51,759 bases of DNA from Candidatus Beckwithbacteria bacterium (GCA_012797845.1 JAAZOH010000041.1:1-51759); one strand, 5' to 3'; positions 1 to 8,087 are shown, counted from the first letter of the stretch. Notes: generated by a model not told the origin, from the sequence alone. Numbers and translations are program-made.

Positions 1-1
1 A

Positions 2-535
2 GCTGGAAACATTACTGCTCAAGGAGCTTCTTTTGACAGCCTAACTACCCATGATGCTACCGTATCTGGATCGTTGTTTGCCTCGCTGATTGAAGCCGAA
101 GATGGTCTGACAGTTAATTTAGGTACCACTTCTAATGCTACCGATTCAGCTGACTTAGCCTCTAGTTTTAAAATCAAAAATGCTGGTGATACTGTAGCCT
201 CAATTGACGCTTCTGGCTCAGCTACTTTAGCCACTTTAACTACCAGTAAAATTAACATTCCTTCGGAAGATGCCACTAATCCAGAGGAGTTAAACGAAAC
301 AGAACTCAATCAAATTGCTAAATCAATTGGCATGGGTAAAATCAAAGCTGGCTTTATTAACGTAATTATTAAAGCTCCAGCTGTGACTAAAGATTCACTG
401 ATCTTTATAACTCCGACCAGCAATACTCCCCTACCTTTGGCAGTCACTGACAAAATCCCAAGAGAAACCTTTACCGTTTCTATCCCTCAAGCTACTACTA
501 ACGCCATTACCTTCAACTGGTGGATTATTAATTAG
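2..535 (+). CDS. C-terminal end of a large repetitive surface/fibre protein (5' partial)
   Basis: The frame is open from the window edge, so this is the 3' end of a longer gene. The visible 177 residues are rich in Ser, Thr, Ala, Asn and Asp and low in Cys and aromatics. They contain beta-strand-like units such as DASGSATLATLTTSKI, a pattern common in very large CPR surface or tail-fibre-like proteins. The last 60 residues form a terminal module ending NWWIIN, resembling the C-terminal cap often seen on such proteins (family recollection, not a search). It is probably exported and displayed on the cell surface, but its ligand cannot be told. It is followed directly by a strong bidirectional terminator and is convergent with the ferredoxin gene. 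Confidence 0.7.
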   Translation, partial: AGNITAQGASFDSLTTHDATVSGSLFASLIEAEDGLTVNLGTTSNATDSADLASSFKIKNAGDTVASIDASGSATLATLTTSKINIPSEDATNPEELNETELNQIAKSIGMGKIKAGFINVIIKAPAVTKDSLIFITPTSNTPLPLAVTDKIPRETFTVSIPQATTNAITFNWWIIN

Positions 536-549
536 AAAAACACAACAAA

Positions 550-573
550 AAGCGCGCTCAATAGAGCGCGCTT
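550..573. terminator. Bidirectional Rho-independent terminator
   Basis: A 10-bp stem (AAGCGCGCTC / GAGCGCGCTT) with the loop AATA lies between two convergent genes. On the minus strand it is followed by a T-rich tail, so it should terminate the ferredoxin transcript well. On the plus strand the tail is poorer (ATAAAGTTCTTG), but the stem closes the surface-protein gene. Confidence 0.85.
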
Positions 574-598
574 ATAAAGTTCTTGTTTTGGAAAATAA

Positions 599-787
599 TT
601 ATTCTCCCTCTTGAATCGCTCCTACTGGACAGACTCCTTTAGCTGCCTCAGCTTGAGCATCATCCATCGGCTCACCAATAAATTCTGACTTACCATCCTC
701 ACCAATCTTAAAATTGTTAGGGTAACTAGCTACACAAGTTTGGCAAGCAATACAGAGAGTTTTATCAACCTTGAGTTTTTTTGGCAT
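599..787 (-). CDS. Single-cluster [4Fe-4S] ferredoxin
   Basis: The 62-residue protein has Cys12-x2-Cys15-x2-Cys18 and a remote Cys53 followed by Pro. This is the ligand set of monocluster [4Fe-4S] ferredoxins of the Thermotoga/Desulfovibrio type; a two-cluster ferredoxin would have a fourth Cys where this one has Tyr22-Pro23. It is a small, acidic, cytoplasmic electron carrier. A terminator separates it from gdhA upstream, so it probably has its own promoter in 788-860, although no hexamer pair there is convincing. The partner enzyme is not visible; thioredoxin reductase and glutamate dehydrogenase are near but neither is an established ferredoxin partner. Confidence 0.9.
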   Translation of the reverse strand: MPKKLKVDKTLCIACQTCVASYPNNFKIGEDGKSEFIGEPMDDAQAEAAKGVCPVGAIQEGE

Positions 788-864
788 ATTTTGTAAAAAA
801 CTTTATAACCTTTTTATTGTAACAAGATTTAGATTTTGAAGCTAGTAATTAAGCATAGAAAAAA

Positions 865-891
865 TAGAGACGCGATGTTGTCGCGTCTCTA
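865..891 (-). terminator. Rho-independent terminator after gdhA
   Basis: An 11-bp perfect stem (TAGAGACGCGA / TCGCGTCTCTA) with loop TGTTG is followed on the minus strand by six T. It lies 45 bases beyond the gdhA stop and isolates the ferredoxin gene from the trxA-trxB-gdhA unit. Confidence 0.88.
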
Positions 892-936
892 CAATAAATC
901 TATATCAAACTAAGATCTAAGTTAAAGAAGTATTAC

Positions 937-2196
937 TTAGTTAAGCAACTCATGAGCTTCCAGTAAGCGCTTTAGAGCTACTACATAAGCAGCAATGCGC
1001 ATGCTCACTTTTCTACTCTGATATTCTTCCCAAACATTAGCAAAAGCCTGATCCATAATAGTTTTGAGTTTGGCAAAAACTTCTTCCTTCCCCCAATAGT
1101 AGCCTTGTAAATTTTGCACCCATTCAAAATAGCTGGTTACTACCCCGCCAGCATTAGCTAAGATATCGGGTACAACTATATTTTTTGAGTTTTTCAAAAA
1201 TTCCTGTTCAGCCTCAACAGTCATTGGACCGTTGGCTAGCTCTAAAACAACCGAGGCTTTGACTTTGCCAATATTAGTTTTAGTCAAAACCCCATCAATA
1301 GCCGCTGGTACTAAAATATCAACTGGTAAAGCCAGTAGTTCTTCATTACTAATTATTTTACCTTCATTACCAACACAGTCAGCTAAACTTTCTCCTTCCT
1401 GTAAACGGTTCATCACTTCTTCTGGATCAAGGCCACTATCAACATACAAACCCTCTCGGCTATTGGAAACCGAAACCACTTTGTACCCAGCTTGATTGGC
1501 AAAGTAGGCAAACCAGTAGGCTACATTTCCAAAACCTTGGACTGCCACTCGTAACTCTTTTGGTTTCTTACCAAGTTTGGCAGCTAACTGTTGCAGTACA
1601 TAAAACCCTCCTAACCCAGTAGCCTCTTCCCTACCTTGGCTCCCACCTAAAATAATCGGTTTGCCGGTAAAAGTAGCTCGAGGGTTTTGCAAACCCTGCA
1701 AGCCTTTTTGTGACAAATAGTGCTCATATTCATCAACCATCCAAGCCATAATCTGACCATTGGTATTGACATCTGGAGCTGGCACATCCAGCCAGGGCCC
1801 AATGTATGGCGCAAAAGCTTTACCATATTCACGAGATAAAGCCTCCAGTTCTTTGCTGCTTAATTTTTTGGGGTCAAGACTGATACCACCCTTGGCACCA
1901 CCATAGGGAATTCCCGCTACTGCTGTTTTAAAACTCATCCAGAGTGATAGAGCTTTTACTTCATCTTCTGATACATTTGTGTGATATCGGATACCACCTT
2001 TGTACGGACCTAGATATTTGTTGTGTTGGCTGCGAAAAGCCTTATAACTAACAGTCTTACCATTATCCATTTTAATAGTAAGGGTCTTTTTAATTACCCG
2101 ATCCGGAGTTTGCAAACTTGCAATCGTTTTGTCAGACAGCTCTAAAACCTGAGCTGCTTGAACCACTTGGGCTTTGGCTTCATCAAAAGCAGACAT
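937..2196 (-). CDS. gdhA: Glutamate (Glu/Leu/Phe/Val family) dehydrogenase
   Basis: The 419-residue length is typical of hexameric NAD(P)-dependent glutamate dehydrogenases, which interconvert glutamate with 2-oxoglutarate and ammonia. The N-terminal dimerisation/catalytic domain carries the glycine-rich substrate segment GPYKGGIRYH (63-72) and the catalytic lysine Lys102 in YGGAKGG. The PAPDVNTNGQIMAW motif follows, then a Rossmann domain with VQGFGNVA and a C-terminal AGGVVTSYFEWVQN helix. It is the last gene of trxA-trxB-gdhA, 77 bases after trxB, and is followed by a terminator. In an organism with few amino-acid pathways it may serve catabolism or redox balance; cofactor preference cannot be read safely. 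The start ATG has no clear Shine-Dalgarno sequence. Confidence 0.93.
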   Translation of the reverse strand: MSAFDEAKAQVVQAAQVLELSDKTIASLQTPDRVIKKTLTIKMDNGKTVSYKAFRSQHNKYLGPYKGGIRYHTNVSEDEVKALSLWMSFKTAVAGIPYGGAKGGISLDPKKLSSKELEALSREYGKAFAPYIGPWLDVPAPDVNTNGQIMAWMVDEYEHYLSQKGLQGLQNPRATFTGKPIILGGSQGREEATGLGGFYVLQQLAAKLGKKPKELRVAVQGFGNVAYWFAYFANQAGYKVVSVSNSREGLYVDSGLDPEEVMNRLQEGESLADCVGNEGKIISNEELLALPVDILVPAAIDGVLTKTNIGKVKASVVLELANGPMTVEAEQEFLKNSKNIVVPDILANAGGVVTSYFEWVQNLQGYYWGKEEVFAKLKTIMDQAFANVWEEYQSRKVSMRIAAYVVALKRLLEAHELLN

Positions 2197-2273
2197 AAAA
2201 ATATGAAGTATTTAGTGTTACGTATATATGACTAGCTACAAAACAATAAAGACTCCATGCTCCAAATTTATAA

Positions 2274-3251
2274 CTATTTTGTTTCTTGATTTTCTAAAAA
2301 CCGTTCAATGTCCAGTGCTGCCATCACTCCCATCCCAACCGCAGTCGTAGCTTGGCGGTAGCGAAAATCAACTACGTCACCAGCTGCAAACACTCCTTTT
2401 TTTGAGGTCATAGTTGGATAGCCATCCAGCCAAATATGTTCAATACTGTTAGCTGGTGACAAACCGGTTAGTGATGTTTTTATGTACCCTTTTTCATCAA
2501 TTTGGATATATTTAGAAAACAAATCAGTTTTGGGCATATGACCAATCGCATAGAAGAGGCCATCAGCTTCCACCACTTGTTTATCCTGGTTTTCATTATT
2601 TTTGAGAGTCAGCTTGCTTAAACGGCCTTCACCCCCAAGTTCGACAACTTCACTGTTCCACAAGATGGTTATTTTGGGATTTTGGTGAACCCGCTCTTGC
2701 ATCACTTTAGAAGCTTTCAGCTGATCGCGCCGCACTACCAAAAAGACCTCTTTGGCAAAGCGAGTTAAAGCCAAAGCGTCTTCACAAGCAGCGTCACCGC
2801 CGCCAACTACATAGACAATTTTATCTTTGTAAAAAGCTGCGTCACAAACTGCACAAGCCGATATACCTCGTCCAAAGAATTGGTTTTCGTTTGGCAAATT
2901 GAGTCTAATCGCTTCTGCCCCTGTTGAAATCAGTATTGTTTGCCCTAAAAACACTTCTTCGCCCCGCCATACTTCAAAGGGTGTTTTGCTAAAGTCAACT
3001 TTGTCTACTATACCATCAATAATTTGCGTCCCAAATTTTTCTGCTTGCGCACGCATTTGCATCATCAATCTTGGCCCATCAATCCCTTGGTCAAATCCAG
3101 GGAAATTTTCGACTTCTCTTGTAAACATCAATTGTCCTCCACTAGTATTACCAGCAAAAAGTAAGGGTTTGAGCTTAGCTCGAGCCAGGTAAATTGCAGC
3201 TGCGTACCCACTGGGACCAGAACCGATAATGATAACTTTGTGTTTTGTCAT
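2274..3251 (-). CDS. trxB: Thioredoxin reductase
   Basis: The 325-residue flavoprotein reduces thioredoxin with NADPH. The FAD-binding GSGPSGYAAAIYLARA motif begins at residue 10. The redox-active pair is Cys133-Ala-Val-Cys136, where Escherichia coli has CATC. A second dinucleotide-binding motif, VVGGGDAACEDAL, follows, and the C-terminal FAD motif GVFAAGDV precedes RYRQATTAVGMG. It lies 9 bases after trxA on the same strand, so enzyme and substrate are co-expressed. The upstream CsoR-like repressor and operator suggest the pair belongs to a metal- or thiol-stress response. No Shine-Dalgarno is obvious before the ATG. Confidence 0.95.
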   Translation of the reverse strand: MTKHKVIIIGSGPSGYAAAIYLARAKLKPLLFAGNTSGGQLMFTREVENFPGFDQGIDGPRLMMQMRAQAEKFGTQIIDGIVDKVDFSKTPFEVWRGEEVFLGQTILISTGAEAIRLNLPNENQFFGRGISACAVCDAAFYKDKIVYVVGGGDAACEDALALTRFAKEVFLVVRRDQLKASKVMQERVHQNPKITILWNSEVVELGGEGRLSKLTLKNNENQDKQVVEADGLFYAIGHMPKTDLFSKYIQIDEKGYIKTSLTGLSPANSIEHIWLDGYPTMTSKKGVFAAGDVVDFRYRQATTAVGMGVMAALDIERFLENQETK

Positions 3252-3260
3252 AGTAGTAAT

Positions 3261-3584
3261 TTACTTAGCTAAATCTTCTATCATAGCTCGTAAACCGGCT
3301 TCTCCTGGAAATCCAACTTTGCGATCTACTTCCTTGCCATCTTTAAACACAATCATGGTTGGAATACTCATCACTCCATATTGCATAGCTAGCTCCTGAG
3401 CTTCGTCAACATCAACCTTACCAATCACAACCTTATTACCCAGCTCATCAGCCAATTTGTCAATAATAGGAGCAGCCATTTGGCAAGGACCACACCACTG
3501 AGCATAAAAATCAATGACCGCCGGTTTATCGGCTTTTAAAACTTTTTCATCAAAATCTGTTTTGGTAAAATGAGGTGCTGCCAT
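3261..3584 (-). CDS. trxA: Thioredoxin
   Basis: The 107-residue protein has the full thioredoxin fold and active site Trp30-Cys31-Gly-Pro-Cys34. The conserved cis-proline segment MSIPTMIVFKDG and the Asp in VIDFYA are also present. It is the electron-donor disulfide reductase of the cytosol, recycled by TrxB encoded immediately downstream. It starts 54 bases after the CsoR-like gene and probably shares the transcript that begins at the CsoR operator. Confidence 0.97.
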   Translation of the reverse strand: MAAPHFTKTDFDEKVLKADKPAVIDFYAQWCGPCQMAAPIIDKLADELGNKVVIGKVDVDEAQELAMQYGVMSIPTMIVFKDGKEVDRKVGFPGEAGLRAMIEDLAK

Positions 3585-3638
3585 GATATTTTTACTAGAA
3601 ATAATAGCCAGTAAATTTTTACCAACAAAAACTCTAGT

Positions 3639-3902
3639 TTATTTAAAATTTAATAACTTATTAACAATATCTTCAAAATTAGTTTGATCGCGCTGACACT
3701 GAATTTTGCAAGATTCTTGAGCTAAAATTTTAGTTGCTATTTTGGTCAAAGCAGCTCGAACTGCCATAATTTGATTGATTGTTTCAACACAACCTTTATC
3801 TTCCTCAATCATTTTCTCAATACCTTCTACTTGACCTTTAGCCCGCCTGATTCGATCCAATAATAACTCTTTCTCGGATTTGTGTTTGCCACTTTGTAAC
3901 AT
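3639..3902 (-). CDS. CsoR/RcnR-family metal- or persulfide-sensing repressor
   Basis: The 87-residue all-helical protein matches the CsoR/RcnR/FrmR (DUF156) family: a basic first helix (DRIRRAKGQVEGIEKMI) and the CVETINQIMAVRAAL second helix beginning with the conserved Cys38. In copper sensors the other ligands are His and Cys at +25 and +29 from this Cys; here those positions are Glu63 and Ile67, while cysteines sit at 65 and 69. The ligand set is therefore shifted, and the inducer (Cu, another metal, or a sulfur species) is uncertain. The start codon lies inside a CsoR-like inverted repeat, which predicts autoregulation. It heads trxA-trxB-gdhA. The ATG has a G-run only one base upstream, so translation may be leaderless. 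Confidence 0.85.
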   Translation of the reverse strand: MLQSGKHKSEKELLLDRIRRAKGQVEGIEKMIEEDKGCVETINQIMAVRAALTKIATKILAQESCKIQCQRDQTNFEDIVNKLLNFK

Positions 3903-3917
3903 ACCCCCATAGGGTAT
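3901..3917 (-). promoter_or_regulatory. Candidate CsoR-type operator overlapping the repressor start codon
   Basis: Half-sites ATACCC and GGGTAT are separated by five bases (CCATA). This is the AT-flanked G/C-tract inverted repeat typical of CsoR-family operators. It overlaps the start codon of the CsoR-like gene, so a bound repressor would block its own transcript and the trxA-trxB-gdhA genes behind it. Confidence 0.7.
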
Positions 3918-3950
3918 ATCTAGATAGTAGTTTTGTCAAGGGGAAATCTG

Positions 3951-4685
3951 CTAAAACATCTCGTCGGGCACATCAGCAACCATGGTGCCTAGTTTTTCAC
4001 CACCCAAAACCCGACCCAGATCTTCAGCCTTAAAAACTAAAATGGGGATTTTTTCATTTTGGCAAATAGCAAAAGCGTTGCTATCCATGACTTTGAGATG
4101 CTTTTCTAAAGCGGTTTGATAGTTGAGATATTTATATTTTTGGGCTTCACTATTTTGATCAGGATCACTAGTATAAACTCCATCAGTGGTACTACATTTT
4201 AAAATAATATTGCAATTAAGTTCAGCTGCTCGTAAAGCGGCTGCTGAATCGGTAGTAAAAAAGGGGCTGCTAGTTCCGCCTGCTAAAATCACAATTCTGT
4301 TTTTTTCTAAGCGGGCGAGTGCGGTTTTGCGGTAAAACGTCTCAGCAACGGCATTCATTTGAATAGCAGTCATTAAGATAGCGGTGCGTTTTTTATCCAG
4401 TCGATTAATGGATTCTTCCAAAGCTAGACCATTCATGATGGTGGCTAACATGCCAATATAATCAGCTGTAGCTTTATCTACTTGCGTATTTGCTTCTCGA
4501 CCCCGATACAAATTACCACCTCCAACCACGATCGCCATTTCGTACCCAGTCCGCTCTCGCATTTCCAATAGACCCCGAGACACAGCATCCACTACATCAA
4601 AATTGAGTCCCTTTTCATTGGCTTGATTAAATGATTCGCCAGTTAGCTTAATCATGACGCGTTTGAAGGTAAAATCATGAGTCAT
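3951..4685 (-). CDS. pyrH: UMP kinase (uridylate kinase)
   Basis: A protein of the amino-acid-kinase fold that phosphorylates UMP to UDP. Visible motifs are RVMIKLTGESF near the N-terminus, VVGGGNLYRGRE (nucleotide site), AILMTAIQMNAVAE, and SSPFFTTDSAAALRAAEL (UMP and phosphate binding). The length (244 residues from the chosen start) is normal. Two in-frame ATGs occur two codons apart; the second (4685) is preferred because AAGGA lies 6 bases upstream of it but directly abuts the first. It follows lgt by 45 bases. In many bacteria pyrH sits with frr and tsf; here those are absent. Confidence 0.95.
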   Translation of the reverse strand: MTHDFTFKRVMIKLTGESFNQANEKGLNFDVVDAVSRGLLEMRERTGYEMAIVVGGGNLYRGREANTQVDKATADYIGMLATIMNGLALEESINRLDKKRTAILMTAIQMNAVAETFYRKTALARLEKNRIVILAGGTSSPFFTTDSAAALRAAELNCNIILKCSTTDGVYTSDPDQNSEAQKYKYLNYQTALEKHLKVMDSNAFAICQNEKIPILVFKAEDLGRVLGGEKLGTMVADVPDEMF

Positions 4686-4730
4686 ATACATTCCTTTTTT
4701 AAAATGGTAACTCCAAAGATTCTAGCAAAT

Positions 4731-5468
4731 CTATCTCCTTCTCCACAAGAGAACAATTCCACTGGCAATAAAAACAAGACTCATCCATTGGCCAGTAGTC
4801 AAAACCCCCAAGCGCCACGGATCAAGGCGTAAAAACTCCAAGCTAAATCTAATTAGACCATAACCAAAAAAATATATAGCAGTAAAAAAACCTATCTTGT
4901 GCTTGTATTTACTCTGCCACCATAAAACGCCCAGCAGAACAAGGTTTAATAAAGCTTCATAAGCAAATAAGGGGTGAAAGTGGGTAAAATTGATTAACTC
5001 AACTGGACGCTTGGCCAGGGGAATAAAAATAGCCCAAGGTAAAGTACTGGGTGGGCCAAAGAGTTCTTGATTATAAAAGTTGCCCAAGCGACCCACAGCT
5101 TGGGCTAAAGGCAAAGCAAAAACCAAAATATCGCTACTATATAAAAATAGAGAAATTTGCTTACTATACCAAAGATACAAAAGTAGCCCCAATAACCCAC
5201 CAAAAATTGCCCCAAAAATCCCTAGCCCCCCCTGCCAAAGATATAAAATTTTAGCAAGATCTTCTTGATAATAGACCCAATAATCAATTACATGGTAAAC
5301 TCTAGCTCCAACTACAGCCGGAATAGCTAGCCAAAGCAGCAGTTGATCCAAAGAAATGTGTTGGTATGTTTTATGAAAAGTCGTAAGTTGTTTTTGTACC
5401 TTCCCAGCTAATTCTATTCCCAGCCAAATACCCAAGCCAATTAACAACCCATATATATGCAATACCAT
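4731..5468 (-). CDS. lgt: Prolipoprotein diacylglyceryl transferase
   Basis: An integral membrane enzyme of 245 residues with about seven hydrophobic helices. It transfers diacylglycerol from phosphatidylglycerol to the lipobox cysteine of prolipoproteins. The family signature appears as VGRLGNFYNQELFGPP, with the conserved Arg and Asn. The GGLGIFGAIFGGLLG segment corresponds to the conserved glycine-rich helix, and the C-terminal YGLIRFSLEFLR to the conserved Arg/Glu helix. It starts 2 bases after the stop of the upstream membrane protein, so the two are translationally linked. Its presence implies that the cell makes lipoproteins. Confidence 0.93.
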   Translation of the reverse strand: MVLHIYGLLIGLGIWLGIELAGKVQKQLTTFHKTYQHISLDQLLLWLAIPAVVGARVYHVIDYWVYYQEDLAKILYLWQGGLGIFGAIFGGLLGLLLYLWYSKQISLFLYSSDILVFALPLAQAVGRLGNFYNQELFGPPSTLPWAIFIPLAKRPVELINFTHFHPLFAYEALLNLVLLGVLWWQSKYKHKIGFFTAIYFFGYGLIRFSLEFLRLDPWRLGVLTTGQWMSLVFIASGIVLLWRRR

Positions 5469-5470
5469 AA

Positions 5471-6046
5471 TTAGTAGATGGTTTTAATAAAAAACAATAC
5501 ATTGATTACAGTCATTACAATCAGATAAATTTGTAACTCTTGATCAGATATGGTTTTATTAATCTGCCAAAATAGCCAAGTTCGCAAATAGTCTTTATTA
5601 CTCACAAAGTCCTGCCACTCATCTAGAAGTAGATGTAAACCCAGCCCTAACACAAACCCCTTGCCAAATAGCGAAGAAGTGGAACTAATAGTAAAAAAAG
5701 CTAGTAAGACCCATACAACCTGAAATAGAGCCGAGCGAAAGGTAAGGTGTTTTTGCAAACGTTTGTTGTACATCAAAAGCTGCCAGCCTTTTTTGAACTG
5801 TTTTTTAGCAAAATAGGCTTTAACGTAGTAGGCCAATTCAGTATCTGGATTAGCAAAATACAGATCTACCAATCTATCAGCATACAAAACCATGTATCCC
5901 AAACCACCGCCACATATCCACAAACCTATCGGCAACCAGTATTGCCAATATATATAAAGCTGATTGCTAAATAGTCGAATCAGTAAGATGGCAACGCTAA
6001 TCGCGAAAACTGCAATGGTAGTGGGAATCTTGGGCAAGGTTTTCAT
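5471..6046 (-). CDS. Conserved-looking four- to five-helix membrane protein, function unknown
   Basis: The 191-residue protein has hydrophobic helices at about 10-28, 35-55, 105-122, 125-140 and 170-188. A basic cytoplasmic stretch, YFAKKQFKKGWQLLMYNKRL, lies between helices two and three. The third and fourth helices carry HLLLDEWQDF, an Asp/Glu-rich motif after a His that resembles membrane-bound metal-dependent hydrolases, but the match is too short to assign. It lies between a 101-residue hypothetical protein and lgt, 2 bases before lgt, so a role in envelope or lipoprotein metabolism is possible. I do not recognise the family. Confidence 0.7.
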   Translation of the reverse strand: MKTLPKIPTTIAVFAISVAILLIRLFSNQLYIYWQYWLPIGLWICGGGLGYMVLYADRLVDLYFANPDTELAYYVKAYFAKKQFKKGWQLLMYNKRLQKHLTFRSALFQVVWVLLAFFTISSTSSLFGKGFVLGLGLHLLLDEWQDFVSNKDYLRTWLFWQINKTISDQELQIYLIVMTVINVLFFIKTIY

Positions 6047-6070
6047 AGCTTATTTCTAAGTATAACCCAA

Positions 6071-6376
6071 TTAGATTTTCTTTTCTTTGCTCTTGATCTG
6101 TTTAAGCTTCCACATAAAAAGCCGAGATTTACTTTTAACATTAGTAGCATCGGTTACAAAAGAACGGGCTTGTTCTAAAAGTGATCTGGGCATGGTTTTG
6201 GCAAATTTAATATACATACTAACTCGCTTAAGATCATCAAGTTCCAAAGCTAAACGGTAACCATAATCCTGAAACTCTCGGCTAATATATTTACCACTAT
6301 TGTCTAAATCATGATTTTGAAGCAAGTCTCCCAAGCTTTGCATTTTGGAAGCTTGGCGTTTTGGAGCTGGTTTCAT
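6071..6376 (-). CDS. Small basic hypothetical protein coupled to pth
   Basis: A 101-residue soluble, Lys-rich protein, predicted mostly helical, with no signal peptide, membrane segment or cysteine. The ATG at 6376 is chosen over an upstream TTG because it overlaps the pth stop in the sequence ATGA, the usual arrangement for translational coupling. The central part (EFQDYGYRLALELDDLKRVSMYIKFAKTMP split around conserved-looking Tyr and Arg) and the basic tail suggest nucleic-acid or ribosome contact, but that is inference from charge and from the coupling to peptidyl-tRNA hydrolase. Confidence 0.72.
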   Translation of the reverse strand: MKPAPKRQASKMQSLGDLLQNHDLDNSGKYISREFQDYGYRLALELDDLKRVSMYIKFAKTMPRSLLEQARSFVTDATNVKSKSRLFMWKLKQIKSKEKKI

Positions 6377-6933
6377 AGACAATGGACTTCTTGGGTTTTT
6401 TCTAAAGCAGTGGCAAATAAAGCTGGTAATTGTGCCATTTCGGTCTGGCTAAAATCTTTTAAAACATAATTATCAGCCAAACTTAAACCCTGTTGTTTTA
6501 TGCTTTGATAGCCTAAACCAGCAATACCTAAACGTAATCGACAAAAGTCTGAAGTATGAAGCTGGTCAACAATATTGTTTACCCCGTTGTGTTGTTTAGG
6601 TCCTTTATTATGGCTTAGTTTATAGTGGCCAAAAGCTATGTCTAAGTCATCGTGAATAAGTAGTAAATCCTGATGAGGTTTAAGCTTATAAAAATCTATC
6701 AAAGCTTTTACAGCTATACCTGAATTATTCATGTATGTTTGTGGCTTAACCAGAAGTAGATCATCGGCATTATATTTTAACTGACAAACCAAGCTTTTGA
6801 ATTTTTCTTCATGGCAAAAACGAGCTTTGGGGTCAATTTTTTCTTGCAAAAAATCCACAAAGATAAAGCCAATATTATGACGGTTATAGCGGTGTTTTGG
6901 TTCCGGATTACCTAAACCAACTACTAGTTTCAT
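6373..6933 (-). CDS. pth: Peptidyl-tRNA hydrolase
   Basis: Pth releases peptides from peptidyl-tRNAs that have dropped off the ribosome. The 186-residue protein starts at MKLVVGLGNP; longer in-frame readings upstream would run into the preceding gene and lack homology. The conserved Asn9 and catalytic His19 (NRHNIGF) are present, as are the KPQTYMNNSG tRNA-contact motif and LLIHDDLDIAFG with its catalytic Asp. It starts 4 bases after the phosphoribosyltransferase stop and its TGA overlaps the next start (ATGA). Together with tmRNA-SmpB at 49-50 kb the window encodes two ways of dealing with stalled translation. Confidence 0.95.
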   Translation of the reverse strand: MKLVVGLGNPEPKHRYNRHNIGFIFVDFLQEKIDPKARFCHEEKFKSLVCQLKYNADDLLLVKPQTYMNNSGIAVKALIDFYKLKPHQDLLLIHDDLDIAFGHYKLSHNKGPKQHNGVNNIVDQLHTSDFCRLRLGIAGLGYQSIKQQGLSLADNYVLKDFSQTEMAQLPALFATALEKTQEVHCL

Positions 6934-6937
6934 ACAT

Positions 6938-7582
6938 TTATATTTTCTCACACAATATCTCAGCAACTTCTTCATCAGATACTTGTGGAAATTCCTGATA
7001 AAACTGACCAACTGCAAAAAACTGTTGCGGCACTTCCAAATAGTAAACTGCATCAACTTCTTTTTCCAGTAGTTGTAAGGTGTCTAAAGGTAAAACTGGT
7101 ACCGCAATCAAAACCTGGTGAGGATTTTGCTCCCAAACCTCTCGGGCTGCAGCAATAATAGTTGCTCCCGTAGCTGCCCCATCATCAGCAATAATCACTG
7201 TTTTGCCAGCCAAACTCAGAGTTGCTTGATTCTGGCGATACAAACTGGTGCGCCTATCAATTTCCTGCTGTTGCCTAGCTATTTCTTTTTCCAAATAGCT
7301 ATGATTGATGTGTAAGTCACTTAGAAGCTTTTCATTGAGATATAAGCTTCCTTTTAAACTTCCAACTGCTCCCAATGCTAATTCGCGATCACCGGAAGAT
7401 TGTAGTTTTCTGGTTACAATAATATCGTGCTGACAAGCTAAAGCTGTAGCCAGTTCCCGTCCTACTACCACTCCCCCTCTGGGGATACTTAAGACGATCA
7501 CCTCACTACCAGTAAAATCTTGCAAAACTAATTTTAGTTTTTGAGCCAGTTGTTGACCAGCTTGAGTTCTACTTACAAACAT
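6938..7582 (-). CDS. Predicted phosphoribosyltransferase (COG1926 type)
   Basis: The 214-residue protein has the type I PRTase fold. The PRPP-binding loop is VIIADDGAATGATI, with the two acidic residues followed by the Gly-Ala-Thr-Gly turn, and the N-terminal IPRGGVVVGRELA corresponds to the PPi loop. This family is widespread and often linked to stress or erythromycin-esterase-like domains; the nucleobase or other acceptor is unknown. It heads the pth-101aa-membrane protein-lgt-pyrH run, with a terminator immediately upstream at 7625-7646. A DNA or nucleotide salvage role would fit pyrH, but that is inference. Confidence 0.85.
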   Translation of the reverse strand: MFVSRTQAGQQLAQKLKLVLQDFTGSEVIVLSIPRGGVVVGRELATALACQHDIIVTRKLQSSGDRELALGAVGSLKGSLYLNEKLLSDLHINHSYLEKEIARQQQEIDRRTSLYRQNQATLSLAGKTVIIADDGAATGATIIAAAREVWEQNPHQVLIAVPVLPLDTLQLLEKEVDAVYYLEVPQQFFAVGQFYQEFPQVSDEEVAEILCEKI

Positions 7583-7624
7583 AGGTATTCTTATACTAAC
7601 ACATCATCCTACTTTGCCAACAAA

Positions 7625-7646
7625 AAGCCCCGTCAATGCGGGGCTT
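7625..7646 (-). terminator. Rho-independent terminator
   Basis: An 8-bp stem AAGCCCCG / CGGGGCTT with loop TCAATG is followed on the minus strand by TTTTTG. It terminates the DUF4870-like gene and separates it from the phosphoribosyltransferase unit. Confidence 0.88.
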
Positions 7647-7666
7647 GTATATTTCTTTTCAAGATA

Positions 7667-8038
7667 TTATTTTAATTGTTTTTTGGCAAATTCCCCTAAA
7701 ATCGGCACTACAAATTCTTCACCTTGATAAGTTTTGACAATTAAAACTAACCAGAGAATAAAAGAGCCAATCCCAATCAGTGGCATAATAATCCCTAGCA
7801 GAGCCGCCAGGGGACCAATAGCAAACATAACAGGCACAAGCACAACCACTAGTACCATATATAAAATATGGATAAAACCAAAGGTTACTAGGCTCTGCAT
7901 AGCATGAAATCTAATTTTTTTATTATCCTTTTCCAAAAGTAAAAACAACAAACCACTAACCCAACCCAAAACATAACACAGGGCTGCTTCGACATTTGGT
8001 TCTAGACCAGTAATAGTTTTAGAAGTTTTTTCAGCCAT
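7667..8038 (-). CDS. DUF4870/Tic20-like small membrane protein
   Basis: The 123-residue protein has about three membrane helices. It contains the family-like segment KKIRFHAMQSLVTFG after the first helix pair, where DUF4870 proteins carry a conserved Phe-His-Ala-x-Gln. The C-terminus is short, basic and cytoplasmic. The molecular function of the family is not established. It is separated from the next membrane protein (8088-8732) by 49 bases on the same strand and is followed by a strong terminator, so the two probably form a small operon. Confidence 0.8.
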   Translation of the reverse strand: MAEKTSKTITGLEPNVEAALCYVLGWVSGLLFLLLEKDNKKIRFHAMQSLVTFGFIHILYMVLVVVLVPVMFAIGPLAALLGIIMPLIGIGSFILWLVLIVKTYQGEEFVVPILGEFAKKQLK

Positions 8039-8087
8039 AATTTTTGTGAAATAAATTTTGAGCCAATAAATATATTGACTGTAAAAT

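Noticed and set aside
6934-7056. N-terminal extension of Pth by 41 residues
   Set aside because: It overlaps the upstream phosphoribosyltransferase gene and homology begins at MKLVVGLGNP.
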